This document shows, one piece after another, positions 1 through 9,150 of a DNA stretch of 64,000 bases. The translations under genes were made by a program, and so were the position numbers. The DNA comes from Jezberella montanilacus. Its GTDB lineage: Bacteria > Pseudomonadota > Gammaproteobacteria > Burkholderiales > Burkholderiaceae_B. The notes below the pieces were generated by a model. The model was not told the DNA's origin. It worked only from the letters and a program-made list of their open reading frames with translations, and made no database searches. Every line of letters starts with the position of its first letter. The stretch's first letter is position 1. Location of the stretch: assembly GCF_003003055.1 (NCBI RefSeq), contig NZ_PVTV01000012.1:1-64000 (forward strand), written 5' to 3'.

Positions 1-165
1 TCCTTAGGCACCAACTTGCAAGCCACGGTCAACTCGCTCCAAGCCGTCGATCAAACCGCCCTGCAAGCTCAGTTGCAACAGTTAAACAACCAACAATCGG
101 TTGACTACTACCTGGTCTCGCAGATGAACACCGCCGCTCAGGCTGTGCTCACACTCTTCCGTTGA
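1..165 (+). CDS. Flagellin-like protein, C-terminal end only (cut by window edge)
   Basis: Frame 1 is open from the first base to a TGA at 163-165 and gives 54 residues. They match the last 54 residues of the complete gene at 466-1269 at 50 positions; the differences are A/S, V/I, T/S and L/I. The end VLTLFR resembles the VLSLLR-type C-terminus of bacterial flagellins, which forms the D0 coiled coil with the N-terminus. The start lies outside the window. This is therefore the upstream member of a tandem pair. The function of a secreted filament subunit is inferred from family resemblance only. Confidence 0.75.
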   Translation, partial: SLGTNLQATVNSLQAVDQTALQAQLQQLNNQQSVDYYLVSQMNTAAQAVLTLFR

Positions 166-465
166 TCTGAGTAGCGGTTGTTAGTTGAATTGATTTGAAT
201 AATCTTTAATTGAGGAGTTATCGCTCGCACAAACTTAATTATCGAAGGGCTGAGTGGGATCGCATTGCGGTTTTGCTCACGGGTTTTACCATTTTTAAGC
301 TTTGCAGTTGCTATAAAACTAAGCCAACGCGCCAAACATTATCTGGGCTCGGTTGCTGTGGTCTGTGTATCACGCACCGAAGCTTTTTGCAGGGTCGTAT
401 GAGTAAGCAGCCCGCCTACTCATATCGTGTATTTGCACAATCTACAAATTAAAAGGATATTTATC
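166..465. other. Intergenic region between the two flagellin-like genes
   Basis: This 300-base stretch is A+T-richer than its neighbours and carries no convincing coding frame; the short frames here lack ribosome sites. A TATAAA-like box lies near 313-318, and the ribosome site AAAAGGA (451-457) serves the downstream gene. I looked for a sigma-28 site (TAAA-N15-GCCGATAA) and a sigma-54 site and found neither with correct spacing. No hairpin with a T-run follows the upstream gene, so read-through from one copy to the next is possible. Confidence 0.4.
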
Positions 466-1269
466 ATGAGCGCAATCACAGGCTTGTCCTCGCTGCTTGA
501 CCAAAGCGTCAGCTCTGTTCAAGCACAAATCGCCACCACGCAAAACCAGTTGGCAACGGGCATTAAACAAACCAACCCCGCTATCCAGGGTATTGTTACC
601 CGTCTGTCGGCCAACATCAGCCAGTACTCGTCAATCGGCACTAACATCACGGCAGCGCAGAACGTGGTCGCCGTGGGTCAAACCAGCTTGACCACCATCA
701 GCTCACTGATTTCACAGATGCAGCAGCTTGCCACGCAAGCAGCCAGCGGTGGCTTATCAACGACTGACTTGGCCAGCTTGAACACCACCTTCACGGCCCT
801 CGCCAGCCAGATCTCGGCAGCCGTCTCCAACGCCTCGATCAACAGCACAACCGTGCTCTCAACCGGTGGCGGCTTGACTGTCCAGATCGGCTTGACGACT
901 GCGGCAAGCTCAACGGCTGCGTTTGGTACCCTGGGGCTTGATACCTCGGTTGTGTCGGTTGCCACGGCCTTGTCAATCAGCACCGGTACCGCTGCGTCGG
1001 CCTCCATCACGAGCTTGACTGCCTTGCTCACGACTGTCTCAACAGGTCAATCCAACCTGAATGCCTACAGCGTGTCTTTGGCTGCGGATCAAAGCGCCGT
1101 GACTTCGTTGGGTACCAACTTGCAAAGCACGATTAACTCGCTCCAGGCGGTTGATCAAACTGCCCTGCAAGCTCAGCTCCAACAGTTAAACAACCAGCAA
1201 TCGGTTGACTACTACCTCGTATCCCAGATGAACACGGCAGCTCAGGCTGTCTTGTCCATCTTTCGTTAA
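466..1269 (+). CDS. Flagellin-like filament protein, complete copy
   Basis: The product has 267 residues. The ATG at 466 is chosen over an in-frame ATG at 427 because AAAAGGA (451-457) sits nine bases ahead of it. Residues about 1-140 resemble the flagellin N-terminal D0/D1 helices (LATG around 29-32, a long Q/N/S/T-rich amphipathic helix, then LSTGGGLTVQIG). The last 60 residues resemble the C-terminal helix and end in VLSIFR. The variable centre is very short. Composition is striking: only one Lys (34) and two Arg (46 and 267), with no Glu, His, Cys or Trp. There is no cleavable signal peptide, as expected for a type III-exported flagellin. No flagellar genes lie in this window. A non-flagellar surface role is possible. 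Confidence 0.7.
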   Translation: MSAITGLSSLLDQSVSSVQAQIATTQNQLATGIKQTNPAIQGIVTRLSANISQYSSIGTNITAAQNVVAVGQTSLTTISSLISQMQQLATQAASGGLSTTDLASLNTTFTALASQISAAVSNASINSTTVLSTGGGLTVQIGLTTAASSTAAFGTLGLDTSVVSVATALSISTGTAASASITSLTALLTTVSTGQSNLNAYSVSLAADQSAVTSLGTNLQSTINSLQAVDQTALQAQLQQLNNQQSVDYYLVSQMNTAAQAVLSIFR

Positions 1270-1292
1270 TACCCTAGCTTCACCATAAGACT

Positions 1293-1331
1293 GATTGTGC
1301 GGCTTAGGGTAAAACCACACGCCGCACAATC
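1293..1331 (+). terminator. Hairpin after the flagellin-like gene
   Basis: GATTGTGCGGC (1293-1303) and GCCGCACAATC (1321-1331) form a perfect 11-bp stem with a 17-base loop, 24 bases after the stop codon. A short T-run (1338-1341) follows. It probably ends transcription of the flagellin-like gene or protects its 3' end. Confidence 0.6.
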
Positions 1332-1371
1332 CCTTAGTTTTGAGGATTGGCACTAAGTCGGAGTTATGAGG

Positions 1372-1399
1372 AAATACCGTTTAGGTCGCGGTATTTTTT
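1372..1399 (+). terminator. Rho-independent terminator-like hairpin
   Basis: AAATACCG (1372-1379) pairs with CGGTATTT (1389-1396) around a nine-base loop and runs into six T residues (1394-1399). It is the second hairpin between the flagellin-like gene and the next small gene, and it looks like the stronger terminator. Confidence 0.6.
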
Positions 1400-1422
1400 C
1401 AGTGAAAATCACGAAAGCTTAA

Positions 1423-1704
1423 ATGTCTATCCCAAAAACTGCCATAACAGTTGGTGCTTACTATTCAACGAACAACCACCAATTGAGAAAAATCGTTGAA
1501 ATGCCTGTAGACGCTAAAGGTGTCGTTAGAGTTCGATACATCAAAAAAAGCATATGGCTGACTGGTAAATCGTTCGAATTTGGCGAGGGCGTCCTCTCAA
1601 AACCGATCGTGTTAGACACGTTTGCCAACACCTGCGATAAGGTTCTTGCCGAGACAGACCTTCAGCATTTAAAAGATAAAAATATTCTCCTAGCTGGCGA
1701 ATAA
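1423..1704 (+). CDS. Small conserved-looking protein of unknown function (93 aa)
   Basis: I do not recognise this 93-residue soluble protein. It has no signal peptide, membrane segment or cysteine pair; its single Cys lies in TFANTCDKVL near residue 70. It begins with a beta-rich segment (ITVGAYYS, RKIVEM, VVRVRYI) and ends with helices, which suggests a small folded domain. The ATG at 1423 has no clear Shine-Dalgarno sequence. Codon use and amino-acid composition look natural, unlike the shadow frames nearby. It lies downstream of a terminator and convergent with glmS, so it should have its own promoter. It is lower in G+C than the core genes around it. Confidence 0.5.
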   Translation: MSIPKTAITVGAYYSTNNHQLRKIVEMPVDAKGVVRVRYIKKSIWLTGKSFEFGEGVLSKPIVLDTFANTCDKVLAETDLQHLKDKNILLAGE

Positions 1705-1855
1705 AAACGCTAGCTGGATAAAGTATGTGACAGATACCCTATTGTCTGGCTCAGTAACCTTAGTGCATTGCTTGAGCCATCCGCAATACTACTGAAACAA
1801 TTGCTTTCAACCTGCCGCCTGATTCTCAAATGGCGCCAACAAGCAATGGTTTCGC

Positions 1856-3688
1856 CTACTCCACCGTTACACTCTTAGCCAAATTGCGTGGCTTATCTAC
1901 ATCTGTGCCGCGTGCACATGAAGTGTGGTACGCCAGTAGCTGCAAGGGTACTGTGTGCAAAATTGGGGACAACACCCCATAAAACTCAGGCATACGAATC
2001 ACATGCACCCCCTCACTGCTCGAAATATGCGAATCCGCATCGGCAAACACATACAACTGACCACCCCGTGCACGAACTTCTTGCATATTGGATTTCAGCT
2101 TCTCTAACAACGCATCATTAGGCGCAATCGTCACCACGGGCATCGACTCTGTCACCAGCGCCAGAGGCCCATGCTTCAGCTCACCAGCGGGATAAGCTTC
2201 GGCGTGGATATAGCTGATCTCTTTGAGTTTAAGTGCCCCTTCAAGCGCGATGGGATAGTGCATGCCACGGCCAAGGAATAACGCGTTCTCTTTGGTGGCG
2301 AAGCGCTCGGCCCAGGCAATGATCTGCGGCTCAATGGCCAGCACCGCACTTAAAGCAGCGGGCAGATGCCGCAAGGCTTTCAAGTGTTCAGCTTCTTGCG
2401 CGGGAGTCATATGACCCTTGACCTTGGCCAAGGTCAGCGCCAACAAAAACAAGGCTGTCAGTTGGGTTGTAAAGGCTTTGGTGGATGCCACGCCAATCTC
2501 AACACCTGCGCGAGTCAAGAAGGCCAGCTTGCACTCGCGCACCATCGCACTGGTGCCGACGTTACAGATGGTCAGTGTTTGTTCCATGCCAAGCGAACGC
2601 GCATGTTTCAAGGCCGCCAGCGTATCTGCTGTCTCGCCAGACTGCGAAATTGTAATGACCAAGGTGTCGGGATGAGGCACGCTGTCGCGATAGCGATACT
2701 CACTGGCGATCTCAACTGAAACAGGGATTTTAGCGATCGATTCGATCCAGTATTTGGCGGTCAGACCAGCGTAGTAGCTGGTACCGCAAGCCAAAATTAA
2801 CACCCGATCAATCTGCTTAAACACTGCAGCCGCTTGTTCACCAAATAAACTAGGTGAGATCGACTCAATCCCAGAGATGGTGTCGCCAACTGCGCGAGGT
2901 TGCTCGAAAATCTCTTTCTGCATGTAATGGCGATAAGGCCCGAGCTCAGCCGCACCCGTGTGAACGAGCACCGTATTGACCTTTCTATCTACCTTCACGC
3001 CATTGACATCATAGATATCAATGCGATCGAGATGCAGATCAACCACATCACCTTCTTCAAGGTAAATAATCTGATCTGTCGTGCCCGCTAAAGCGAGGGC
3101 ATCAGACGCCAGAAAATTTTCGCCTTGACCGATGCCAGCAACCAAAGGCGATCCCTGACGGGCACCGACCACTCGATGTGGTTCGTCTTTACAAAAAGCA
3201 GCAATACCGTAAGCGCCATGCAAGCGTGCGACTGTCTGTTGAAATGCCGCTAACAAATCACCCTTGTATAGGTGATTGAGTAAATGGGCAATCACTTCAG
3301 TGTCAGTCTGGCTCACAAATACATAACCAGCTGCTTGCAGCTCGGCGCGCAGCGCCTCATGGTTTTCAATGATACCGTTGTGAACAAGCGCAATGCGTGG
3401 CTCGCCGCCACCGAACGATGAGAAATGCGGATGCGCATTGCCGGTTGTTGGGGCGCCATGTGTTGCCCATCTCGTGTGAGCAATACCAGTGAAACCGCTA
3501 ATCTTGTCCTGTTCGATGACACGATCAAGTTCTGCTACGCGCTCAACACTACGAGCACGCCGCAAGCCTCCATCCTGATAGACCGCGACGCCGCAAGAAT
3601 CGTAACCTCGATACTCGAGACGCTTTAAGCCCTCGACCAAAATTGGGGTAATGTCACGGGTCGAAACAGCGCCTACGATGCCACACAT
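1856..3688 (-). CDS. glmS: Glutamine--fructose-6-phosphate aminotransferase (isomerizing)
   Basis: GlmS converts fructose-6-phosphate and glutamine to glucosamine-6-phosphate, the first step towards UDP-GlcNAc for peptidoglycan and LPS. The 610-residue length is normal. The N-terminal MCGIVGAV places the Ntn nucleophile Cys at position 2 after Met removal. HTRWATHG and the glutaminase domain follow (about 1-240). Two SIS domains (SQSGETADT and the CGTSYY region; about 290-605) end in the family's typical [13 protein letters not shown] tail. GGAGA at about 3697-3701 supports the start. It lies downstream of glmU, the last enzyme of the same pathway, with a glycosyltransferase and a transporter between them. 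There is no self-cleaving glmS ribozyme, as expected outside Gram-positives. Confidence 0.98.
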   Translation of the reverse strand: MCGIVGAVSTRDITPILVEGLKRLEYRGYDSCGVAVYQDGGLRRARSVERVAELDRVIEQDKISGFTGIAHTRWATHGAPTTGNAHPHFSSFGGGEPRIALVHNGIIENHEALRAELQAAGYVFVSQTDTEVIAHLLNHLYKGDLLAAFQQTVARLHGAYGIAAFCKDEPHRVVGARQGSPLVAGIGQGENFLASDALALAGTTDQIIYLEEGDVVDLHLDRIDIYDVNGVKVDRKVNTVLVHTGAAELGPYRHYMQKEIFEQPRAVGDTISGIESISPSLFGEQAAAVFKQIDRVLILACGTSYYAGLTAKYWIESIAKIPVSVEIASEYRYRDSVPHPDTLVITISQSGETADTLAALKHARSLGMEQTLTICNVGTSAMVRECKLAFLTRAGVEIGVASTKAFTTQLTALFLLALTLAKVKGHMTPAQEAEHLKALRHLPAALSAVLAIEPQIIAWAERFATKENALFLGRGMHYPIALEGALKLKEISYIHAEAYPAGELKHGPLALVTESMPVVTIAPNDALLEKLKSNMQEVRARGGQLYVFADADSHISSSEGVHVIRMPEFYGVLSPILHTVPLQLLAYHTSCARGTDVDKPRNLAKSVTVE

Positions 3689-3743
3689 AAATCAATCTCC
3701 TGTCTATCCCGTGATTGTCACCGCTTTGCGACAAGGGTGCAAA

Positions 3744-4799
3744 CTAGGCTGTCGTCAAGCCTCGATAAACCTCGAGATAGCGGTTAGCCATTGCGCTGAC
3801 GCTGTAATGCGCTTGCACATCTTCGAAAGCCTGTTGAACCATGGGTGCAATAACGCTGGGGCGACCCAGTACCAGCAAAATCTGGCTCGCCATGGCGTGT
3901 ACATCACCCACGGCAACCAAGAGACCTCGCCCATTTGCTAAAGTTTCTTTTAACCCACCTGCATCCGTTGATACGACTGGAACCCTCTGTTGCATCGCGT
4001 CCAGAACGCTACTACCCAGTGCCTCAAACTTGGAGGCCATCACGAAAACCGACAAAGCTGGGTACAACTGCTCGACCGACTGCTCGAATCCTAGCAACAA
4101 ATAGCGATCCTGCAGACCCAGCTGATCGATACGCTCGCGCGCAGCATGCGCCGCTTGCTCGGCCGCCCCCCAATGCACAAAGGTGACATCGTCCTGTGCC
4201 TTGCACACCTCGGCTGCAGCCTCGATCAGAGTCAAGGGATCTTTCTCAAAAGACAAGGCCGCAGCTGTCCCGACCAACCGACGTCCTTGCAAGCTTCGGT
4301 GGACTAGAAACGCCTGAATCCGCTCTGGATGAGGATCTATGACAGCGACTGCGCTGGGGATCACCTGGGTCTCTATGCCCAGTTCACGTGGGCCTGCCGC
4401 AGCCGCTTCACTGATGGCGATCAGGCGATCCACTTGCAGCCACTTTAGCCGGGTCTTCCAATGGCCTCGCTTCAGGGCAAAACTGGTGCGCTTGGTAAAT
4501 ACGAGGGGGGTCGATACGAGCAGTCGAACCAGCGCAGCCCAGGTAACCGCTTTCGCAGTTTGAGCGTGGACAACATCGTAGCCGCGCGCAAGCGACAATA
4601 GCTTGAGCCCGAAACCGATCCCCGAGTCTGCTTCAAAAACATTGAATCCCGCGGCCTTAGCTCGCGAGGCAAGCTCGCTTTCTCGGGCAGTTAACAAGTC
4701 AAGCTGATGGCCTTTTTCTGCGAGCGTCTGCATGGTGAGCAAGGTTTGCCGCTCACCCCCACGCCAGGATTTTTCAGTATTAATTTGCAGAATGCGCAT
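3744..4799 (-). CDS. Glycosyltransferase family 4 protein
   Basis: This 351-residue GT-B enzyme probably transfers a sugar from a nucleotide donor to a lipid or LPS acceptor at the inner face of the membrane. The N-terminus MRILQINTEKSWRGGERQT is typical of family-4 acceptor domains. The donor site contains GTAAALSFEKDP (the position of the usual G-R-L-x-x-EKG motif) and KFEALGSSVLDAM. In that last motif the second Glu of the classical E-x7-E is replaced by Asp. It starts five bases after the MFS gene stops and is probably co-transcribed with it. The sugar and acceptor cannot be told from the sequence. A LPS-core or exopolysaccharide role is a guess based on glmU and glmS flanking it. Confidence 0.85.
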   Translation of the reverse strand: MRILQINTEKSWRGGERQTLLTMQTLAEKGHQLDLLTARESELASRAKAAGFNVFEADSGIGFGLKLLSLARGYDVVHAQTAKAVTWAALVRLLVSTPLVFTKRTSFALKRGHWKTRLKWLQVDRLIAISEAAAAGPRELGIETQVIPSAVAVIDPHPERIQAFLVHRSLQGRRLVGTAAALSFEKDPLTLIEAAAEVCKAQDDVTFVHWGAAEQAAHAARERIDQLGLQDRYLLLGFEQSVEQLYPALSVFVMASKFEALGSSVLDAMQQRVPVVSTDAGGLKETLANGRGLLVAVGDVHAMASQILLVLGRPSVIAPMVQQAFEDVQAHYSVSAMANRYLEVYRGLTTA

Positions 4800-4804
4800 C
4801 GCGC

Positions 4805-6226
4805 TCAGCCGTCCGACCTAGATGCAGTGGCCTGGCGATGTCTGATGACATTAACCAAAACCGCAATCGAAGCAAAACTTGCACCCACAAGCAAGCCAAT
4901 CGTTGACCCCCATTGCTCGGTCAAGGCAAAGGCAGACGCAACCGTCGCTGCGCCGAAAGATTGGCCAAATACACGCGTGGTCGCCTGCAATCCACCCAAG
5001 GCACCCGCACGGGTTTTAGGGGCAGACCTGATCAACACACGATTATTGGGTGTTTGAAAAAATCCGAAACCCACCCCCGCGACAATCATAGCCATAATGA
5101 TCCACGCGTCAGCAGTGCTGGAGGGCAACAAAATGATGAAAACGATTCCACAGGCCATCGCGGCCGCCCCTGCACCGCTGAGCAAGGAGACAGGAAAGCG
5201 ATCAGATAGCCTACCTGCGAATAATGCCGTCAAGGCCGCACCAGCTGGCCACCCGCCCATCAAAATACCCATTGATATCGGTGGGCGGTGCATCACATGC
5301 TGAAAATAGAAAGGCAGAGACACAAAGGTAGCCATCTGAGCCATAAAGGTGCTCGCTGAAGCAGCGATGGCAAAGCGCATCGCTGGAATCCTGAACAGGT
5401 CAACTGGCACCAACGGTGCCGTCTGTGCGGAGGACTGCCGGACAAGCAGAAAACCGACACCAATGCTGAAGCAGATGGCACAAACCGCGAGCAAAGGATA
5501 GGTAGAGAGATAATCGACGCCCACGATCAGCGATCCCAGCGTCAACATACTCATCAGCGCACCCACGAAATCAAAGCGCGATTTAACGGGGGGTACATCG
5601 GGCAACGCTTTCACCCCTAGCATGGCGAGCAAACCAAACGGAATATTGAAGGCGAAAATCCAGTGCCAATTCGCAATATGCAGAATAAACGACCCGATTG
5701 CCGGCCCTAAAACTGACATGACACCGACTGTCATGGCATTGATCCCTATCCCTTGTCCCATTTTGTCAGGCGGATAGATATAGCGCACTAGCGCTCCGAA
5801 CAGGCACATGATCGCAGAGCCACCGAGACCCTGGCAAACCCGACAGAACAGCAACAACCCCATGTTCGGCGCGAGCGAACTCGCCAGCGATGCCAGCGTA
5901 AAGACCAACAAGCCGTAGTGAAATAGTTTTTTAAACCCAATCCGCTCACCAAGCGCTGCCAGCGGCAAAAGTGTCATGGCTACTGTGATGCCGTAGGCGT
6001 TGACTACCCACACGACAAGGGAAGAAGATTGATTCAGATCACGGGCAATCGCCGGCAATGCCATATTGGTCATTGAGGAATCGAGCACCGAAATACTCAG
6101 TCCCATCAAAAAGATCAAAGTTGCCCAGTGCCGCCTTGGCAAGGGCAACCCCTCTGGGGCCGAGTAAGCTGGCTTGGGCGCTGCTGTTGTATTGTGGGTC
6201 AAGTTTTCTTTACCGGCCGCTTCCAT
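4805..6226 (-). CDS. MFS drug/solute exporter, DHA2-like (EmrB/QacA type)
   Basis: This 473-residue major facilitator protein has about 14 hydrophobic segments. The first segment carries the DHA2 signature [13 protein letters not shown], followed by [12 protein letters not shown] and LGERIGFKK (motif A). The second segment pair contains GPAIGSFI, the antiporter-type motif C region. Family members expel drugs, dyes or metabolites in exchange for protons. The start overlaps the end of glmU by 28 bases and has no clear ribosome site, so translation may be coupled to glmU. The substrate is unknown; the neighbouring glycosyltransferase hints at a glycoconjugate but does not prove it. Confidence 0.85.
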   Translation of the reverse strand: MEAAGKENLTHNTTAAPKPAYSAPEGLPLPRRHWATLIFLMGLSISVLDSSMTNMALPAIARDLNQSSSLVVWVVNAYGITVAMTLLPLAALGERIGFKKLFHYGLLVFTLASLASSLAPNMGLLLFCRVCQGLGGSAIMCLFGALVRYIYPPDKMGQGIGINAMTVGVMSVLGPAIGSFILHIANWHWIFAFNIPFGLLAMLGVKALPDVPPVKSRFDFVGALMSMLTLGSLIVGVDYLSTYPLLAVCAICFSIGVGFLLVRQSSAQTAPLVPVDLFRIPAMRFAIAASASTFMAQMATFVSLPFYFQHVMHRPPISMGILMGGWPAGAALTALFAGRLSDRFPVSLLSGAGAAAMACGIVFIILLPSSTADAWIIMAMIVAGVGFGFFQTPNNRVLIRSAPKTRAGALGGLQATTRVFGQSFGAATVASAFALTEQWGSTIGLLVGASFASIAVLVNVIRHRQATASRSDG

Positions 6227-7569
6227 TTTGGGATAGTTATTTGCTTGGCACGTGAGATTGTCAGTTGATGCTCTGGCGCATCGCTTGTCAAGGTCGTGCC
6301 GGCGCCAAGTGTTGCACCACGCCCAACGGTAACCGGCGCAACCAATTGGGTATCGGATCCAATAAAGGCATCGTCACCGATCACTGTCGTGTATTTATTT
6401 GCACCATCGTAATTGCAGGTAATGGTGCCAGCGCCAATATTGACCCGTGCACCAATCTCTGCGTCCCCAAGATAGGCGAGATGACCGGCTTTGGCATCTT
6501 CACCGAGTCGAGCATTTTTAATTTCAACGAAATTACCAACGTGCACACGATCACTCAGTGCAGCGCCCGGACGAAGTCGTGCATACGGTCCGACGTGCGC
6601 ATCCTTACCCACGACCGCCTGCTGCAGATGGCTGAAGGCTTCGATTCGTGTTGAATCCCCGATACTCACATCTCGTAATACGCAATGGGGACCAATGTGG
6701 ACTCCGTTGCCCAAAGTAACAATACCCTCGAACACGCAGCCAACGTCGATGAACACATCTCGTCCACAGTGAAGTGACCCACGTTGATCAAAGCGTGCCG
6801 GGTCGGCCAAAGTCACGCCCGCCTCAAGCTGTCTTCTTGCGAGTTCTGCTTGCCAGGTTCGCTCGACCGCCGCTTGTTGTACGCGACTATTGACGCCTGC
6901 GGTCTCGTAGGGTGCACTGGGGTGTGCCACATTCACACTCAGGCCATCGGCTACAGCCATGCCGATAATATCTGTCAAATAGTACTCACCCTGAGCGTTG
7001 TTATTGGTGAGCCTCGCTAGCCAGGTTTTTAATTTCGCGGTAGGTGCGACCACGATGCCCGTGTTGACTTCTTTAATTTGACTTTCAGCCTCAGTGGCAT
7101 CTTTATGCTCAACAATAGCAACAACTTGGCCACGGGCATCGCGCACGATTCGGCCATATCCTGTTGGGTTGTCTAGCAGCTCTGTCAGAATCGCGACACC
7201 ACTGCCCCTCACGTCTAATAACCGCTGCATGGTCGAGGGCTGAACCAGCGGCACGTCCCCGTATAAAACCAATGTGACATCGTTGTCTTGATTCTCTAAG
7301 AGGAGCGGCTCAGCCTGCTGGACGGCATGCCCTGTTCCGCGCTGCGGATCCTGGATCGAGAACTGCAAACCGACTTCATCAGCAAAACGGGTTCGCACTT
7401 GCCCGGCCCCATGCCCGATGACAGCAATAATATTGTCGGCCTGTAGTGCCCGCGCAGAATCCAGCACATGACTCAACATGGATTTACCAGCTATCGGATG
7501 AAGTACTTTAGGCAGATCAGACTGCATTCGCTTGCCTTGACCGGCCGCGAGAATAACGATATTCAACAT
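6199..7569 (-). CDS. glmU: Bifunctional GlcNAc-1-P uridyltransferase / glucosamine-1-P acetyltransferase
   Basis: GlmU acetylates glucosamine-1-phosphate and then couples it to UTP, giving UDP-GlcNAc. The 456-residue length is normal. The N-terminal domain starts [14 protein letters not shown] (nucleotide-binding GxGxRM loop) with [12 protein letters not shown], and YGDVPLV is the metal-site region. The C-terminal half is a left-handed beta helix of hexapeptide repeats, with RLRPGAAL and [16 protein letters not shown] in the acetyl-CoA and active-site loops. It is the first gene of the minus-strand run glmU-MFS-GT4-glmS, so both dedicated steps of amino-sugar activation are at this locus. Confidence 0.98.
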   Translation of the reverse strand: MLNIVILAAGQGKRMQSDLPKVLHPIAGKSMLSHVLDSARALQADNIIAVIGHGAGQVRTRFADEVGLQFSIQDPQRGTGHAVQQAEPLLLENQDNDVTLVLYGDVPLVQPSTMQRLLDVRGSGVAILTELLDNPTGYGRIVRDARGQVVAIVEHKDATEAESQIKEVNTGIVVAPTAKLKTWLARLTNNNAQGEYYLTDIIGMAVADGLSVNVAHPSAPYETAGVNSRVQQAAVERTWQAELARRQLEAGVTLADPARFDQRGSLHCGRDVFIDVGCVFEGIVTLGNGVHIGPHCVLRDVSIGDSTRIEAFSHLQQAVVGKDAHVGPYARLRPGAALSDRVHVGNFVEIKNARLGEDAKAGHLAYLGDAEIGARVNIGAGTITCNYDGANKYTTVIGDDAFIGSDTQLVAPVTVGRGATLGAGTTLTSDAPEHQLTISRAKQITIPKWKRPVKKT

Positions 7570-7628
7570 ATTTGTGTATTTGTTTTGGTAGCGAACCGTT
7601 TTAATTGAGTTGTTTGAACGGCTCTCTG

Positions 7629-8204
7629 TTAAGACTTCGTCGTAGCTGACTTGCTTGTCTTACTGGCTCGTCGAGTCGTCGTTTTTTTTGCGGCGGGTTT
7701 CTTTTTAGCCGCTGCTGTCGATGCTGAATTGACGACAGACTGCGTCGCTGCGGTTGATGCTGCCATCGTTGCTGCCGTCGCCTGCGCGACCTGACCGAAC
7801 TGCTTTTGCAACATATCCCACCATGCTTCAGCGGCCTCTGTCACCTTGGTATCGGCTGCGGGCAAAGGAGATGGTTCTGCCGCAGCATTGATGCCTGACA
7901 CGTAAGACTTGAGTGTCACGATGGTTGCAAGCTGGACCTCCATGCCCTGTATGGTGCTGCTCAACATGGATAAATTAAGTTTCAACCAGTTTTCGACAGC
8001 ACGTAAGTCGGTAATTTTTTTCTCGAGTTCGTCAGGATCCATTGCACGAGTCATTTGAAGACCGGCATTGAGGCCGCCCGCCCCAGTCAACCCCGCAAAC
8101 GCCTGTCGCATCATCTCCATACTGGCTAACAATGGGTTGCTACCTGCCTCACCCGGCTGCCCCATCCCGGGCAACACAAAGGGGTTAGAAGAAAAAGCGT
8201 TCAT
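7629..8204 (-). CDS. phaM: PhaM-type polyhydroxyalkanoate granule regulatory protein
   Basis: This 191-residue protein has three parts. An N-terminal NPF..PGMG stretch comes first. The conserved helical core is next ([21 protein letters not shown] and [17 protein letters not shown], about residues 55-110), matching PhaM family proteins. The tail is Ala/Lys-rich and histone-like ([19 protein letters not shown]). In Ralstonia, PhaM binds and activates PHB synthase and tethers granules to the nucleoid through such a tail. The ATG at 8204 is chosen because AAAGGAC precedes it; the longer frame to 8270 would overlap the divergent gene. It implies PHA storage, although no phaCAB genes lie here. Confidence 0.8.
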   Translation of the reverse strand: MNAFSSNPFVLPGMGQPGEAGSNPLLASMEMMRQAFAGLTGAGGLNAGLQMTRAMDPDELEKKITDLRAVENWLKLNLSMLSSTIQGMEVQLATIVTLKSYVSGINAAAEPSPLPAADTKVTEAAEAWWDMLQKQFGQVAQATAATMAASTAATQSVVNSASTAAAKKKPAAKKTTTRRASKTSKSATTKS

Positions 8205-8264
8205 ATGACAGTCCTTTTGTCTTGGGTTCAGTAAGATATTAAGATATTCTGGGACAATAGCGAT
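8205..8264. promoter_or_regulatory. Short divergent promoter region between phaM and the DUF3717 gene
   Basis: These 60 bases must hold the 5' signals of both genes. They contain the phaM ribosome site and a tandem TAAGATAT TAAGATAT repeat around 8232-8247 that could supply -10 elements. No confident -35 box is visible. Confidence 0.35.
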
Positions 8265-8489
8265 ATGCAAACGACTATAACTATTACTGAACTTGAAGCT
8301 GCGATTAACTTTTGGCGTCAGCGTAGCCCTTCTGTTGGCGAAGAGTTACGTTTATGCAAAGAAGCGTCTGCCCTCGCCAATCCTTATGCGCTGCTGATTT
8401 ATCTGCATCGCCAATCTATCAACCTTAACGAAATGCCCGAGGCTGCTCAGCAGGCTTGGTTGTCCTGGCAAGCAAGCGTCACTGGCTAA
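8265..8489 (+). CDS. DUF3717 domain protein
   Basis: This 74-residue soluble protein matches my recollection of the DUF3717 family, which is found mainly in Burkholderiales. Its core TELEAAINFWRQRSPS, GEELRLCKEASALANPYALLIY and a Trp-rich tail (QQAWLSWQAS) span nearly the whole length. The family has no established function. It is divergent from phaM and convergent with sco. No membrane segment or catalytic motif is visible. Confidence 0.75.
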   Translation: MQTTITITELEAAINFWRQRSPSVGEELRLCKEASALANPYALLIYLHRQSINLNEMPEAAQQAWLSWQASVTG

Positions 8490-8535
8490 CTATCAACCGT
8501 TAACTCCGGGGTTCCGGTCAAGCAAGCGCTGTTCT

Positions 8536-9150
8536 TTACTCAGCAAGCAGTGTTGTTAAATCTTTAATGATTGCAGCTACACCAGAATTGTTTTGCAACA
8601 AAACGCGCGATTCGCCTTTTTTGTCAAAAAGATAAAACGATGCGCTGTGATCCATGGTGTATTGACCGTTTGCTTGTGGCACTTTCGCGTAATAAGCCTT
8701 ATACAAGCCTGCCACCTGTTTGATGTCTGCTGGCGTGCCTGTCAGTCCGAGTATTCTGTCATCAAAGGCTTTAATGTAGGCGGTTAAGACCTCGGGTGTA
8801 TCTCGCTCGGGATCAACGGTAATCATAAGCATTTGCACCTTGTTTGCCTGATCACCGAGCTGCTTTAAGACCTCGGCCAACTCTGCCAGCGTCGTGGGAC
8901 AAACGTCAGGACACTGCGTAAAACCAAAAAATACCAACGTCACTTTACCTTCGAAGCTGTGATCCGTGTAATGTTTACCGTCCATACCCGTTAGGCTGAG
9001 TCCACGGCCTAAATGAGTGCCTGAGATATCACTGCCAGTAAACACTGGCTTTTCATTGCTGCAACCAGCCAGCGCGACAAGCACGCTGACGAAGATCAGA
9101 GAAGCCAGGCCATAATGTCTCAAATGCCTGAGTGCCAAGGCCAGCGTCAT
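8536..9150 (-). CDS. sco: SCO1/SenC copper chaperone for cytochrome oxidase
   Basis: Sco proteins deliver copper to, or reduce, the CuA site of cytochrome oxidase subunit II in the periplasm. The 204-residue precursor has a lipobox ending at Cys30 (ALAGC), so it is a predicted lipoprotein. The thioredoxin fold carries the copper-binding C80-P-D-V-C84 and the distal His168 (in MDHS). It is the last gene of the oxidase cluster, overlapping ctaB by four bases. A second protein with a C-x3-C motif lies upstream at 11066-11710. Confidence 0.95.
   Translation of the reverse strand: MTLALALRHLRHYGLASLIFVSVLVALAGCSNEKPVFTGSDISGTHLGRGLSLTGMDGKHYTDHSFEGKVTLVFFGFTQCPDVCPTTLAELAEVLKQLGDQANKVQMLMITVDPERDTPEVLTAYIKAFDDRILGLTGTPADIKQVAGLYKAYYAKVPQANGQYTMDHSASFYLFDKKGESRVLLQNNSGVAAIIKDLTTLLAE

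Noticed and set aside
255-270. Possible sigma-54 site (TGGGATCGCATTGCGG) upstream of the flagellin-like gene
   Set aside because: The GG and GC elements are nine bases apart instead of ten, and the flanking consensus is poor.
678-1031. 117-residue open frame antisense to the flagellin-like gene
   Set aside because: It mirrors the low-complexity S/T/A codons of the real gene and lacks a ribosome site or any family resemblance.
1747-1779. TGGCTCA/TGAGCCA hairpin between the small gene and glmS as a terminator
   Set aside because: The 7-bp stem has a 19-base loop and no T-run on either strand, so it is not convincing.
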